Numbered from the stretch's first letter, positions 7,672 to 18,595 are shown. The stretch: 64,000 nucleotides of DNA from Halopiger aswanensis (GCF_003610195.1 NZ_RAPO01000001.1:1116001-1180000), one strand, 5' to 3'. Translations and numbers: made by a program. The notes: a model not told the origin generated them from the sequence alone.

Positions 7672-9384
7672 TCAGCGCCCTCCGTCCGCTCGAGGAGTCG
7701 TTTTCGTCGGGCCGCCGTCGAACGCGGCGTACTCGAGCGTCGACTCTGCGTCCCTCTCGTTCGCGGGGTCGCGGTCCCGGTTCATCGTCGTCGCGTGCAG
7801 GGCGTAGTTGAGCATCGCCTGCGAGAGCTGTTCGCCCCACAGGGCGTGACGTTGCCCCTTCCAACGCTCCTGGAAGAGTTCGTCCAGCGCCGCCCGAACC
7901 GTTTCCTCGTCGTACTCGGGGTGGAGTTCGTTGGCCATGTTCTGACAGCAGAAGCCGCCCTGACAGTTCCCCATCGAGGCGCGGGTCCGGATGCGCACGG
8001 CGTTCAAGTCCGAACCTGACTGCTCGATCGCGTCCTGAATCTCCGCGCGCGTGACGCCCTCGCACTGGCAGATCACGGGGTTGGCGCCGTCGCCCTCGAG
8101 CACTTCCCTCGCGCGACTGCCGAGTCGCTGCTTGCTCCGGCGGGCGACAGGCGACCGCAGCCCGAAGTTGTCCATGCCTTCCTCGAGAACCGACAGGTCC
8201 TCGCTGCCGGGCAGCGGTTCCTCGGCCGTGGCGCACGACGCCGTTACGCCCAACTTCTCGCAGACGTGGTTCGATATCTCCTCGGCCATCGCGCGGTAGG
8301 TGGTGAACTTGCCACCGACGATGCTCGAGATTCCCGACACCTCGTCGCGGTCGGCGTGGTCCAGCAGGAAGAAATCGCGCGTGATATCGGTCGGGTCCTG
8401 CGTGCCGGTCCCCGGCGGCTCGTACAGCGGCCGGACGCCCCAGAACGACCGGATCGTCCGCGCCTCCTCGAGGATGGGGACGAGTTCCGAGAGGGTGTCG
8501 ATCATCTGGTCGACCTCCCACTGCTCCTCGGGGTAGTCGTCGGGGTCCTCGACTTCCTCGTCCGTGGTGCCGAGGATCGCGGTCGTCTCGTGGGGCACGA
8601 TGATGTCCGCGTCCCCCTTCGGCCGGCAGCGGTTGACGACGGTGTCGACCTGCCGGACGTTCATGATCGTCATCACGCCCTTCGAGGGTCGAACCTCGAT
8701 CTCGAGGTCGGCCATCGCGCCGATCTGTCCCGCCCACGCGCCGCTGGCGTTGACGACGTACTCGGCGGTGATCTCCTCGGTCGTGCCGGGCGCCTTGTGG
8801 GTCCGTTTGCCCGGGCCGGAGTCGTGGCGAACCTCGACGCCGTAGACGTCGTCGCCCTCCCGGAGGAGGTCGATCACTTCGGCGTGGGTCTCGACGCGCG
8901 CGCCGTGGCGCTCGGCGTCGATCGCGTTCGCGACGCAGAGCCGGAACGGATCGACCGCGCCGTCGGGGACTTCGATCGCGCGCTTGATGTCCTCCGCGAG
9001 GTACGGCTCGATCTCGCGGGCCTCGCGGGCCGAGAGCACGCGGGCCGGAATGCCGCAGTCGCGACAGCCCTCGAGTTTCTCCCGGAAGTAGTCGTCCGAG
9101 TCCTCGGGCCGCTGGACGAACAGGCCGCCGGTCTCCTCGACGCAGTGACCGGCGATATCGCGCAGGATCTCGTTTTCTTCGATGCACTCGGTCGCGCTCG
9201 CTTGGTCCGAGACGGCGTACCGGCCGCCGCTGTGGAGGAGCCCGTGCATTCGGCCGGTCGTGCCGTCCGTCAGATTGCCTCGCTCGACGAGGGTGACCTC
9301 GAGGCCGCGCATCGCCAGATCCCGGGCGATACCGCAGCCGGTCGACCCGCCGCCGATTACGAGGACCTCAGTGTCCCGTGCCAT
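7672..9384 (-). CDS. glpA: anaerobic glycerol-3-phosphate dehydrogenase subunit A
   Basis: GlpA is the catalytic FAD subunit oxidising sn-glycerol-3-phosphate to DHAP. The N-terminal FAD motif [18 protein letters not shown] and the following [11 protein letters not shown] signature are diagnostic of the GlpA/GlpD family. A C-terminal BFD-like [2Fe-2S] domain with CQCEGVT (CxC) and CQGGFCC is what distinguishes GlpA from GlpD. The ATG at 9384 gives 570 aa. A GTG three codons further upstream (9393) is an alternative. A TATA-like ATTATTTTAT at 9418-9427 fits a short or absent leader. It is divergent from glpK across a 298-nt regulatory region. Confidence 0.95.
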   Translation of the reverse strand: MARDTEVLVIGGGSTGCGIARDLAMRGLEVTLVERGNLTDGTTGRMHGLLHSGGRYAVSDQASATECIEENEILRDIAGHCVEETGGLFVQRPEDSDDYFREKLEGCRDCGIPARVLSAREAREIEPYLAEDIKRAIEVPDGAVDPFRLCVANAIDAERHGARVETHAEVIDLLREGDDVYGVEVRHDSGPGKRTHKAPGTTEEITAEYVVNASGAWAGQIGAMADLEIEVRPSKGVMTIMNVRQVDTVVNRCRPKGDADIIVPHETTAILGTTDEEVEDPDDYPEEQWEVDQMIDTLSELVPILEEARTIRSFWGVRPLYEPPGTGTQDPTDITRDFFLLDHADRDEVSGISSIVGGKFTTYRAMAEEISNHVCEKLGVTASCATAEEPLPGSEDLSVLEEGMDNFGLRSPVARRSKQRLGSRAREVLEGDGANPVICQCEGVTRAEIQDAIEQSGSDLNAVRIRTRASMGNCQGGFCCQNMANELHPEYDEETVRAALDELFQERWKGQRHALWGEQLSQAMLNYALHATTMNRDRDPANERDAESTLEYAAFDGGPTKTTPRADGGR

Positions 9385-9417
9385 TCCCTTCACATAGGTC
9401 TACTATTCCGCCGCACC

Positions 9418-9427
9418 ATTATTTTAT
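9418..9427 (-). promoter_or_regulatory. TATA element of glpABC
   Basis: The AT-only run ATTATTTTAT stands about 35 nt before the glpA ATG in otherwise GC-rich DNA. On the minus strand it reads ATAAAATAAT. The spacing predicts transcription starting at or just before the start codon. It is placed by position and composition only. Confidence 0.55.
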
Positions 9428-9493
9428 CGACGGCGCCGGAACGACCATAACAATCGGCTGCACGCAGCTGGAATATACAAAACATTGATGTTA

Positions 9494-9560
9494 TTCGCCC
9501 GAGAAGTAGCTGCATATCCGCCAGTATAACCACGCTACTGCACATTCTTCGCCCGGAGAA
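9494..9560. repeat. direct repeats TTCGCCC-GAGAA in the glpA/glpK intergenic region
   Basis: TTCGCCCGAGAA (9494-9505) recurs as TTCGCCCGGAGAA (9548-9560), 54 bp apart. The second copy is also an imperfect inverted repeat, ATTCT...AGAAT. They lie midway between the divergent glp promoters and are candidate binding sites for a glp regulator. A role is inferred from position only. Confidence 0.4.
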
Positions 9561-9601
9561 TTACCGAGAATTATTAATAAGTTTCGCATATTACAGTAAC
9601 A

Positions 9602-9652
9602 TTTATAATGATTGTCGGATGTGTTTACCGATAGCACGCGACCGTCGGTAAA
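9602..9652 (+). promoter_or_regulatory. glpK promoter with downstream inverted repeat TTTACCGA/TCGGTAAA
   Basis: TTTATAAT at 9602-9609 is a good archaeal TATA box. An inverted repeat follows: TTTACCGA at 9624-9631 and TCGGTAAA at 9645-9652, 8-bp perfect arms with a 13-nt spacer. It lies around the predicted transcription start, so it could be a repressor operator, or a stem in a leader of about 50 nt before the ATG at 9683. A DeoR-type GlpR site is a reasonable guess but is not shown. Confidence 0.5.
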
Positions 9653-9682
9653 GATGTCGCGTGGAATTTGGGGTAAGCTCTC

Positions 9683-11224
9683 ATGACAGCGAACACGTAC
9701 GTCGGCGCGATCGACCAGGGGACGACCGGGACGCGGTTCATCATCTTCGACCACCGCGGGCAGGTCGTCGCCAACGCATACGAAAAGCACGAACAGATCT
9801 ACCCGGAACCGGGTTGGGTCGAGCACGACCCGATGGAGATCTGGGAAAACACCAAGGCGGTGACGACGCAGGCGCTGAGTCAGGCCGAGATCAGTCCCGA
9901 CCAACTCGAGGCCATCGGCGTCACCAACCAGCGCGAGACGACGGTGCTGTGGGACGCGGACACCGGGAAGCCGGTCCACAACGCCATCGTCTGGCAGGAC
10001 CGGCGCACCACCGAGCGCGTCGAGCAACTCGAGGAGGACGGGATGACCGAAACCATCCGGTCGAAGACCGGCCTCGAGCCCGACGCCTACTTCGCGGCGA
10101 CGAAGGCCGAGTGGCTCCTCGAGGAGGGCGATCCGATCAAGATGGAGCGCGCGCGGCCGGAGGACGTCCAGGACCGCGCGAAGTCCGGCGACGTCCTCTT
10201 CGGGACGATCGACAGCTGGCTCATCTACAACCTCACGGGGAACCACATCACCGAGGTCACCAACGCCTCGCGGACGATGCTGTACAACATCCACGACCTC
10301 GAGTGGGACGACGAACTCTTAGAGGAGTTCGGCATCCCCCGCGAGATGCTCCCCGAGGTCCGCCCCTCCAGCGACGAGAACACCTACGGGACGACCGATC
10401 CGGACGGCTTCCTCGAGGCTGAAGTCCCGGTGGCGGGCGCGCTGGGCGACCAGCAGGCCGCGCTGTTCGGCCAGACCTGCTTCGACGCCGGCGACGCGAA
10501 GAACACCTACGGCACCGGGTCGTTCTTCCTGATGAACACCGGCGACGAGGCCGTCACGTCCGACCACGGCCTGTTGACCACGATCGGCTTCCAGCGCTCG
10601 GGCGAACCCGTCCAGTACGCGCTCGAGGGGTCGATCTTCGTCACCGGCGCGGCCATCGAGTGGCTCGAGGACGTCGATCTGATCGACGACCCCTCCGAAA
10701 CCGCGGAACTGGCCCGCAGCGTCGACTCGACGGACGGCGTCTACGTCGTCCCCGCCTTCACCGGGCTGGGCGCTCCCCACTGGGATCAGCGCGCTCGCGG
10801 CACCATCGTCGGGATGACCCGCGGCACGCGGAAGGAACACCTCGTCCGGGCGACGCTCGAGTCGATCGCCTACCAGACCCGCGACGTCGCCGAGGCGATG
10901 GAGGCCGACTCGGGCATCGAGATGACGAGCCTGAAGGTCGACGGCGGCGCGGTCAAGAACAACTTCCTCTGCCAGCTCCAGTCGGACATCATCGGCTCGG
11001 AGATCGTCCGGCCGATCGTCGACGAGACGACTGCGCTGGGCTCCGCGTACGCGGCCGGGCTCGCCGTCGGCTACTGGAACGACCTCGAGGAACTGCGCGA
11101 CAACTGGCGCGTCGACCGCGAGTTCGAACCGGAGATGGATCGCGACCTCGCCGATCGGCGGTACGATCGGTGGGCCGACGCGGTCGACCGGGCGCGCGAC
11201 TGGGCGCGGGACGGTGATGAATAA
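9683..11224 (+). CDS. glpK: glycerol kinase
   Basis: GlpK phosphorylates glycerol with ATP to G3P, the first step of haloarchaeal glycerol use. This FGGY-family kinase begins with YVGAIDQGTTGTRFIIFDH (phosphate-1 motif) and has the glycerol-contacting GWVEHDP and NQRETTV segments, plus the GTGSFFLMNTG and KVDGGAVKNNFLCQ motifs of the ATPase fold. At 513 aa it is full length. Its stop abuts the ATG of the following membrane gene, indicating an operon. It is divergent from glpABC, with which it forms a complete glycerol-to-DHAP route. Confidence 0.97.
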   Translation: MTANTYVGAIDQGTTGTRFIIFDHRGQVVANAYEKHEQIYPEPGWVEHDPMEIWENTKAVTTQALSQAEISPDQLEAIGVTNQRETTVLWDADTGKPVHNAIVWQDRRTTERVEQLEEDGMTETIRSKTGLEPDAYFAATKAEWLLEEGDPIKMERARPEDVQDRAKSGDVLFGTIDSWLIYNLTGNHITEVTNASRTMLYNIHDLEWDDELLEEFGIPREMLPEVRPSSDENTYGTTDPDGFLEAEVPVAGALGDQQAALFGQTCFDAGDAKNTYGTGSFFLMNTGDEAVTSDHGLLTTIGFQRSGEPVQYALEGSIFVTGAAIEWLEDVDLIDDPSETAELARSVDSTDGVYVVPAFTGLGAPHWDQRARGTIVGMTRGTRKEHLVRATLESIAYQTRDVAEAMEADSGIEMTSLKVDGGAVKNNFLCQLQSDIIGSEIVRPIVDETTALGSAYAAGLAVGYWNDLEELRDNWRVDREFEPEMDRDLADRRYDRWADAVDRARDWARDGDE

Positions 11225-12298
11225 ATGTACGAAACGGTGCTTCAGGTGCCGGTCATCGGCATGGAGTTCGAAGCGTTCGCCGTCCTGCTGATCGCCGCCC
11301 TAGCCGGCGGCGCCTTCGGCGCAGCCCTCGGCGCGTTGCCCTCGTTCGTCTTCACGGGCTTCGTCGTCTTCCTCGGGGAAGGACTGGCCGTTCTCGAGGG
11401 TGAAATCGGCGCCGCCGAGGCGATCGGCGCCGGCGACATCGCGACCGGCATCACCGGCACGATCGGCTTCGGCGCGGTGACCGGCCCGCACATCGCCTTC
11501 GCGGGCGGTGTGGCCGCGACCGCCTACGCCGGGAAGAAGTACCCCGAAATGGAGCCCGACGGCTGGGACTACCACTTCGGGAAGGACATCCTGTACGCCT
11601 TCGGGACCAAACCCGACATCCTCGCGGTCGGCGCCGTCTTCGGCGCCGTCGGGATGCTCTTCACCCGCGTGATGGACGGCGTCGGCTTCCCGACGGACAA
11701 CATCGCGCTGTCGGTCGTCGCCACGGCGTTCCTGGCCCGGATCGTCTTCGACTACCCGATCGTGGGTAAGGTCGGCGGCTCGAGCGTGCTCGACATGTCG
11801 CCGTTCGAGCGCGAGGAGAAGCGGATGGCGGCCGACGGCGGCACGGAGGCCGACCGGCTGGCGACCGAGCCGTGGCTGCCCCACCAGTACGAGTGGTCCG
11901 GCGTCGCCACCATCGGTATCGTCGGCGGGCTCCTCGGCGGGTTCATCTGGCTCGAGACCGGGAGCATCTTCCTGGGCTACGCCATTTCGGCGATGAGCCT
12001 GCTGTTCCTCAACCTCGGCGTCGAGAAGATCCCCGTCACCCACCACATCACGCTGCTGGGCTCGACGGGCGCGGTGATCGCGGCGTCGGTCGTCGGCAGC
12101 GATCCGGTCATCCTGCTCGTCGCCGGTGCGTTCGGCGCGATCAGCGCCCTCATCGGCGAACTCTCCCAGCGGGTGTTCTACTCCCACTCCGGGACGCACG
12201 TGGACCCGCCGGCGATGGCCATCGCGGCGTTCATGTTCGTCCTCGGGGTGCTGTACCTGGTGGGCGTCCTGCCGAACGCGGGCTACCTCGGGCTCTAA
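11225..12298 (+). CDS. polytopic membrane protein, candidate glycerol transporter
   Basis: The 357-aa protein has about eight hydrophobic segments rich in Gly and Ala, for example LLIAALAGGAFGAALGALPSF near the N-terminus and AIAAFMFVLGVLYLVGVLP at the C-terminus. It shows no aquaporin NPA motifs, so it is not a GlpF. The ATG immediately follows the glpK stop with no gap. Haloarchaeal glpK operons commonly carry a gene of this kind and it has been proposed as the glycerol uptake system. The transport function is inferred from context, not from a recognised family. Confidence 0.6.
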   Translation: MYETVLQVPVIGMEFEAFAVLLIAALAGGAFGAALGALPSFVFTGFVVFLGEGLAVLEGEIGAAEAIGAGDIATGITGTIGFGAVTGPHIAFAGGVAATAYAGKKYPEMEPDGWDYHFGKDILYAFGTKPDILAVGAVFGAVGMLFTRVMDGVGFPTDNIALSVVATAFLARIVFDYPIVGKVGGSSVLDMSPFEREEKRMAADGGTEADRLATEPWLPHQYEWSGVATIGIVGGLLGGFIWLETGSIFLGYAISAMSLLFLNLGVEKIPVTHHITLLGSTGAVIAASVVGSDPVILLVAGAFGAISALIGELSQRVFYSHSGTHVDPPAMAIAAFMFVLGVLYLVGVLPNAGYLGL

Positions 12299-12301
12299 CC
12301 C

Positions 12302-12335
12302 GAGCCGTTTTCGGTTTCATTTTCCTGACTCCCTC
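12302..12335 (+). terminator. T-rich terminator region between convergent genes
   Basis: After the membrane-protein stop the sequence GAGCCGTTTTCGGTTTCATTTTCC carries several T tracts in a GC-rich background. This is the usual form of archaeal terminators. It separates the glpK operon from the convergent ugpQ gene. Confidence 0.45.
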
Positions 12336-12367
12336 GAGGCTGGGCCGCCGTTCTCACAATCTCCCCG

Positions 12368-13134
12368 TCAGAGCGCCGGCAGCGACGCGTCCGAGAAGAC
12401 ACCGTCGACACCGGAAAGCGCCAGCCGCGCCGCCTCGAGACCCGAATCGACCGTCCACGCGTTCACGGCGAAGCCGCGCTCGTGCGCGCGATCGACGATA
12501 TTCGTCTCGTGACACAGGCCGGCCGACGGATGAACGGCAGCACACTCGAGATCCGCGGCCGTCTCGAGCCCCCGATCGGGATCATCGCCGAAGATGTACG
12601 CGAGCGCCACGCCGTCGGTCAGCGACTGCACCTGCCACAGCGCGGTCGGATCGAACGACGAGACGAGCACCGAACCGTCGAACTCCTCGAGGAGCCCCAG
12701 CAGGTCCGGCGCGAGCCCGCGTTCTTTCAACTCGATATTCAGCCGCACGTCGGGCGGAACCGCCTCGAGAACCTCGGCAAGACGTGGGACGCGAGCGTCC
12801 GACGAACCGATGGACACAGTCTGCAGCGTCCCCCAGTCCAGCCGGCCAACTCGGTCGGTCACCGCGCCGTCGGTGAGCCGCTCGAGCGTCTCGTCGTGGA
12901 CGCAGACGAGTTCCCCGGAGCCGCAGCGACGGACGTCGACCTCGATGTCGTCGGCCCGCGACGCGGCGTAGCGGACTGCCTCGAGGGTGTTTTCGGGTCG
13001 CTCGGCGGCGAACCCGCGATGGGCGATGACGTCGACCGATCGGATGCGGACAGCAGTAGCGAACAGGAGCGAGGCGCTGCCGACGACGCCGCCGGCCAAC
13101 AGCCGCCGGCGCGATAGCTGCGAGCGGAGCGCCA

Positions 13135-13135
<1 letters not shown>
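12368..13135 (-). CDS. ugpQ: exported glycerophosphodiester phosphodiesterase
   Basis: GDPDs hydrolyse glycerophosphodiesters to G3P plus an alcohol. The catalytic HRG (H39) followed by ERPENT, EVDVR and CVHDE (H80) are the family signature. The N-terminus MALRSQLSRRRLLAGG plus a hydrophobic stretch is a Tat-type signal or anchor without a lipobox. The enzyme is therefore predicted outside the membrane, supplying G3P to the adjacent importer. The start at 13135 overlaps the ugpC stop as TAATG. The open frame continues upstream of this start into ugpC, which is a shadow. The gene is last in ugpB-A-E-C-Q. Confidence 0.9.
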
Positions 13136-14330
<1,195 letters not shown>

Positions 14331-14331
<1 letters not shown>

Positions 14332-15248
14332 TATTGGACTCCGAAGGTCTCGAGCAGCGGTTTTCGGAACACGATCAGGACGGCGAGCGGCGGCACCAGC
14401 GTGACGATCGAACCGGCCATCAGCAGCGGCCAGGCGATCTCGCCGGACTCGACGACCCCCTGTAGGAGGCGGATGCCGACCTGCGCGACCTGCATCGACT
14501 GGTCGTCGACGATCAGCAGCGGCCAGAGGTACTGGTTCCACGAGTAGATGAACATGATCACGGAAACGCCCGCGATCATCCCCTTCGACATCGGGATCAG
14601 TACGAACGCGAGGAACCGCAGGGGACCGACGCCGTCGAGCTTCGCCGACTCGACGAGCGAGGCCGGAATCGACAGGAAGTGCTGGCGCAGCAGGAAGACG
14701 GTCGTCGCGCTCGCAAGGTAGGGAATCGTCAGCGCCGCGAAGGAGTTCGCCCAGCCGAGATCGGCCGCCAGCTGGAACAGCGGGACGATCCGGACCGGCA
14801 CCGGCAGCATCAGCGTCAGCAGGACGACCGCGAAGACGGCGTTCTTGAACGGGAACCGGTAGTAGACGATCGCCAGCGCCGCCAGCAGCGAGACCGCGAG
14901 TTTGCCGATCACGACGATAACCGACATGATCAGCGAGTTCAGCATGTACTGGCCCATGTCGTACCGGAACAGCACGTCGCGGTAGTTCTGCGCCGCCGTC
15001 TCGAGCGACAGCTCCGAGACGCTGGTGAACGTCGCCCGCGTGCCGAAGCTGATCAGCGCCGCGATCACCAGGGGCAACGCCATCAGGGAGACCGCGAGCA
15101 GCAGGCCGGCGTGGGCTCGCAGCGTCGCGCCGTCGAGGGCGGGCAGTCCGCGCTCGAGGTCGATGAGCCGCCGGGACTCGCCGCCGGTGGGCGCGTTCGT
15201 GCTCGTACTTGCGTTCGCGTTCGTGTTCGTGTTCGAGTGCCGTGACAT
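14331..15248 (-). CDS. ugpE: ABC transporter permease, UgpE-like
   Basis: The 305-aa inner-membrane permease has six predicted helices and the EAA-loop ESAKLDGVGPLRFLAFVLIP, which docks on the ATPase. It resembles MalG/UgpE (CUT1 family). The N-terminal 22 residues are low-complexity Ser-Asn-Thr-Ala (NTNTNANASTSTN), encoded by near-hexameric repeats at about 15195-15235, so the true N-terminus may differ. It lies 2 nt after ugpA and overlaps ugpC. Confidence 0.88.
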
Positions 15249-15250
15249 GG

Positions 15251-16285
15251 TTAGGCTCCGTAGTGCACGCGTTCGTCCGAGAAGCGAAGCTGTGCGTACA
15301 TCAGGAGGCTCACGACGGCGAACAGGACGACCGACTGGGCCGACGCGAGGCCGTGGTTGTTGAACTCGAAGGCGTTGCGGTAGAGGTCGAAGATCATGAT
15401 GTTGGTCGCGCCGCCGGGACCGCCCTGGGTCATCAGGTCGATGAACGCGAACGTCCCGAAGAACGCGTAGATCGTGTTCATCACGACCAGGAACAGCAGG
15501 GTCGGCGAGATCAGCGGCACGTAAATCCGGACGAGTCGCGTCCAGCGGCCGATCCCGTCGAGTTCAGCGGCCTCCCGGAGCGTCGCAGGCACGTTGTTCA
15601 GCGCCGCGACGGTGAAGATGACGTTGTAGCCCAGTTGCTTCCAGATCGCCGCGACCGCGACCACGACGAACGCCTGGCGGCCGTCGCTGAACCAGTCGAC
15701 CTCGAGTCCTGTGTACCCCTCGAGCACCGCCGTCAGCGTCCCGATCGAGGGGTGGATCAGGAACAGGAAGACGATGCCGGCGACCGCGGGCGGCAGCGCG
15801 TACGGCCAGATCGCGGCGATCAGGTAGCCCGACTGGCCCCAGTCGACCTCGTACAGCAGGAACGAGACGACCAGCGAGAGCGTCATCACGCCGACGACGA
15901 CCGCCGCCGCGAACGCGACGGTGATCGCGACGCTCTCGTGGTACGCCGACGAGGACAGTAGCGTCTCGTAGTTGCCGAGCCCGACCCAGGTCCGCTGGCC
16001 GCCGAAGAACAGCGTCTGGTGGAAGCTCAGCTCCAGCGCCTCGAGCGCCGGGTAGTAGAGGAACACCGCCGAGACGAGCAGCGTCGGGGCCAGCAGGAGG
16101 TACGCGACGGAGATACCCCGGAGCTCGCCCAGCAGCGATCGGTCGTCCTCGCGAGCGTTCGCGACGGCGCCGCGGACGCCGTGCTCGCGCAGGTACGCGA
16201 CCGTACCGCGAAGTCCCCGCTCGCGCAGGAACTGGCCGACGCCGAGGGAGCCGCCGTAGATTTCTTTCGTGTCTCGCGTTCCCAT
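15251..16285 (-). CDS. ugpA: ABC transporter permease, UgpA-like
   Basis: The 344-aa MalF/UgpA-type permease has six helices and the EAA motif REAAELDGIGRWTRLVRIYVP. A 60-residue charged N-terminal extension with repeated REHGVRG and RERGLRG segments precedes the first helix at about residue 65. The conserved YAFFGTFAFIDLMTQGGPGGAT near the C-terminus is typical for the family. It sits 2 nt downstream of ugpB in the same operon. Confidence 0.88.
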   Translation of the reverse strand: MGTRDTKEIYGGSLGVGQFLRERGLRGTVAYLREHGVRGAVANAREDDRSLLGELRGISVAYLLLAPTLLVSAVFLYYPALEALELSFHQTLFFGGQRTWVGLGNYETLLSSSAYHESVAITVAFAAAVVVGVMTLSLVVSFLLYEVDWGQSGYLIAAIWPYALPPAVAGIVFLFLIHPSIGTLTAVLEGYTGLEVDWFSDGRQAFVVVAVAAIWKQLGYNVIFTVAALNNVPATLREAAELDGIGRWTRLVRIYVPLISPTLLFLVVMNTIYAFFGTFAFIDLMTQGGPGGATNIMIFDLYRNAFEFNNHGLASAQSVVLFAVVSLLMYAQLRFSDERVHYGA

Positions 16286-16287
16286 CG

Positions 16288-17694
16288 TTACGAGCCGCGG
16301 GCCTCGACGTAGCGCTCCATCTCGGCCTCGATTCCCTCCTTCATGCTCGCGAGCCCGTCCTCGAGGTCGGTCCGTTCCTCGAAAATCTCGACGGAGCCCT
16401 CCTGCAGTTGGACGGCCACCTGCCGCGCGGGGCCGACGAGCATGCGCTTGGTGGCGGTCGTCTGCTCGCTGGCGAGTAGCTGGTCGAAAGCCGTTCCGTG
16501 GTGGGGGCTCTCTTCGAACCAGCCGTCCTCCTCGAGTTGGTCGACAGCCTCACCGCGAACCGGGTAGTAGCCGGTCTCCTTGTGCCAGGTGATCTGGTTC
16601 TCCGGCTGGCTCATGAACTCGAGGAACTGGCCGACCTCGTCGGCGCGCTGGTCGGACATGTCCTCGGGGACCCACAGCGACGCGCCGCCGATGACGACGC
16701 CCTCGCGGCCGTCGATCGCCGGGTAGAAGCCGGTGCCGAGCTCGAAGCCCTGCTCCTCGCTCTGGGCGATGGCGCCGGCGACGGAGGCCGTCGACGTGAG
16801 CAGCATGCCGACGTTCTGGCCGTAGAAGAGGTCGGTCGCCTCGCCCCAGGCTTCCATCCCGGGATTCGTGTAGAGGTCCTCCTGGGCCATGTCGCGCCAC
16901 CACGACCAGAGCCGCTCGCCGACGTCGGTCTCGGTGTGGACGGTCGTCGGATCGTCCGCCCAGCCGTTCTCGTTGTCCACGAGCGTCTGGCCCGCCAGCG
17001 AGTACCAGTGCTCGATGAACCAGACGTGGTTGGGCCAGGTGATCCCGTACTCGGCCGCGCCCGAGTCGACGATCTCGCGGGAGTACTCGGTGACTTCCTC
17101 GAGCGTCTCGGGCGGTGATTCCGGATCGAGGCCGGCTTCCTCGAAGATGTCCTTGTTGTAGTAGAGGATCGCGTTCGAGTTGTTGAACGGCAGCGAGTAG
17201 AGTTCGCCGTCGATCGTGAAGAAGTCCGTCACGGGGTCGAGGAAGTCGTCGACCGGGTAGTCGTCGGGGAGGATACCCTCGACCGACTGGAAGGCGTCTG
17301 TGTCGAGGATCTGCTTGGCGTGGAGGCTGTCGATCTGGACGACCTCCGGCATCGTCCCGGCGTCGATCGCCGCGAACGACTGGTTCAGGGTGTCCTCGTA
17401 GCTCCCCTGGTAGACCATCTCCACGTCGATGCCGGTCTCCTCCTGGAACTGGTCGCCCAGCCGCTCCATCGTCTCGCCGTTGCCGCCGCCCATCGCGTGC
17501 CAGACGGTGATCGCGTCCTCGTCCGGCTCCGACTCGAGTTCGGCGTCCGTCTCCGGTTCTTCTCCACCGGGCAGCGCGTCGAGGCAGCCGGCCATCGCGA
17601 CGCTTCCGGTGAGTGCCACAGCACCGTTGCGCAGTACCGATCTCCGTGAGTTTCGGGTCACGAGTGTTCGGTCCGACAGCGCGGTAATGAACAT
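16288..17694 (-). CDS. ugpB: extracellular solute-binding protein (Tat lipoprotein), UgpB-like
   Basis: This family-1 solute-binding protein belongs to the ugp-type importer. The N-terminus has a twin-arginine motif NSRRSVLRNG and lipobox VAMAGC (C37), so it is predicted to be Tat-exported and lipid-anchored, as usual in haloarchaea. The mature part has the ITVWHAMGGGNGETMERL start typical of UgpB and the PFNNSNAILYYNKDIFEEAGLD signature, which is broken here only to describe it. It is first in the operon. A 6-bp palindrome lies about 45 nt upstream. Confidence 0.9.
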   Translation of the reverse strand: MFITALSDRTLVTRNSRRSVLRNGAVALTGSVAMAGCLDALPGGEEPETDAELESEPDEDAITVWHAMGGGNGETMERLGDQFQEETGIDVEMVYQGSYEDTLNQSFAAIDAGTMPEVVQIDSLHAKQILDTDAFQSVEGILPDDYPVDDFLDPVTDFFTIDGELYSLPFNNSNAILYYNKDIFEEAGLDPESPPETLEEVTEYSREIVDSGAAEYGITWPNHVWFIEHWYSLAGQTLVDNENGWADDPTTVHTETDVGERLWSWWRDMAQEDLYTNPGMEAWGEATDLFYGQNVGMLLTSTASVAGAIAQSEEQGFELGTGFYPAIDGREGVVIGGASLWVPEDMSDQRADEVGQFLEFMSQPENQITWHKETGYYPVRGEAVDQLEEDGWFEESPHHGTAFDQLLASEQTTATKRMLVGPARQVAVQLQEGSVEIFEERTDLEDGLASMKEGIEAEMERYVEARGS

Positions 17695-17738
17695 TGCTAG
17701 GAACTAACCATACCTTCGCCGAGCAGAACGTATCGCTG

Positions 17739-17751
17739 TGAGTGACACTCA
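17739..17751. promoter_or_regulatory. palindrome TGAGTG-A-CACTCA upstream of ugpB
   Basis: TGAGTG (17739-17744) and CACTCA (17746-17751) form a perfect inverted repeat with a 1-nt centre, in the 165-nt divergent region between ugpB and the HAD gene. It sits about 45 nt before the ugpB ATG, near where an upstream operator would be. It is short, so chance occurrence is possible. Confidence 0.3.
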
Positions 17752-17859
17752 GCCGTACTGTGAGAATCGTAGCCACACCCGACTGAAACGGAGACTACGA
17801 GGCGGTCGACCACCGTGTCGCGAGTAACCGTTTAGGCGACAGGTCCCCGACGTGGGGGT

Positions 17860-18552
17860 ATGACCGCCGATCCGCCGCTGGTGCTCGACATCGACGGAAC
17901 GCTAACTCGCCCCGAAGGCTGGGGCATCGATCCGCGCGTCTTCGATCCGATCCGGGAGTGGGACGCGCCGGTCGTAATCGCCACCGGGAAGGCCTTTCCC
18001 TACCCCGTCGCGCTCTGTCACTTCGCCGGCGTGCCGGAACTCGTCGTCGCCGAGAACGGCGGCGTCGTCTACACCGGCGACGACGTCTTCTTCACCGCCG
18101 ACCGCGAGGCCGCCCAAGCCGTCGCCGAAGAGTACCGTGCCGCCGGCTACGATCTGGGCTGGGGCCGCGAGGACACCGTCAACCGATGGCGCGAAACCGA
18201 GATCGCGGTCAACTTAGAGCAACCCGTCGAGCCGCTGCGGGAGATCGCCGCCGAGTACGGCCTCGAGGTGATCGACACCGGCTACGCCTACCACGTCAAG
18301 GACGCCGACCCGAACAAGGGCGAGGGCGTCGAGGTCATCGCCGAGCACGTCGGCTTCGACCTCGCCGAGGCGGTCGCCGTCGGCGACTCGATCAACGACG
18401 TCTCGACGTTCCAGGTCGCCGGCCGCAGTTTCGCCGTCGCGAACGCCGACGAGGCGGCCAAACAGGCGGCCGACGAGGTGCTCGAGGACGTCCACGCCGA
18501 CGGCACGCTGTCGGTTCTCGAGCGAGTTCAGGGCACTCGCGAGGACGTGTGA
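17860..18552 (+). CDS. HAD-family phosphatase, archaeal phosphoglycolate phosphatase type
   Basis: This is a Cof/TA0175-type HAD hydrolase. Motif I is LVLDIDGTLTR (D10 nucleophile, D12), motif II is VIATGK, Lys in HVKDADPNKGEG and motif IV is AVGDSINDVSTF. The middle cap domain spans about 80-160. Length 230 aa matches archaeal phosphoglycolate phosphatases. The substrate is not proven, and a sugar phosphatase is possible. A GTTTAGG TATA-like element about 30 nt upstream suggests a leaderless transcript. It is divergent from ugpB. Confidence 0.85.
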   Translation: MTADPPLVLDIDGTLTRPEGWGIDPRVFDPIREWDAPVVIATGKAFPYPVALCHFAGVPELVVAENGGVVYTGDDVFFTADREAAQAVAEEYRAAGYDLGWGREDTVNRWRETEIAVNLEQPVEPLREIAAEYGLEVIDTGYAYHVKDADPNKGEGVEVIAEHVGFDLAEAVAVGDSINDVSTFQVAGRSFAVANADEAAKQAADEVLEDVHADGTLSVLERVQGTREDV

Positions 18553-18595
18553 GTTCGTATCACGAATATAAGTCGTTCGAGATCGATATGTTCGT

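Noticed and set aside
6300..7811. 503-codon plus-strand frame over glpB
   Set aside because: Antisense of glpB with no domain; GlpB motifs on the minus strand are conclusive.
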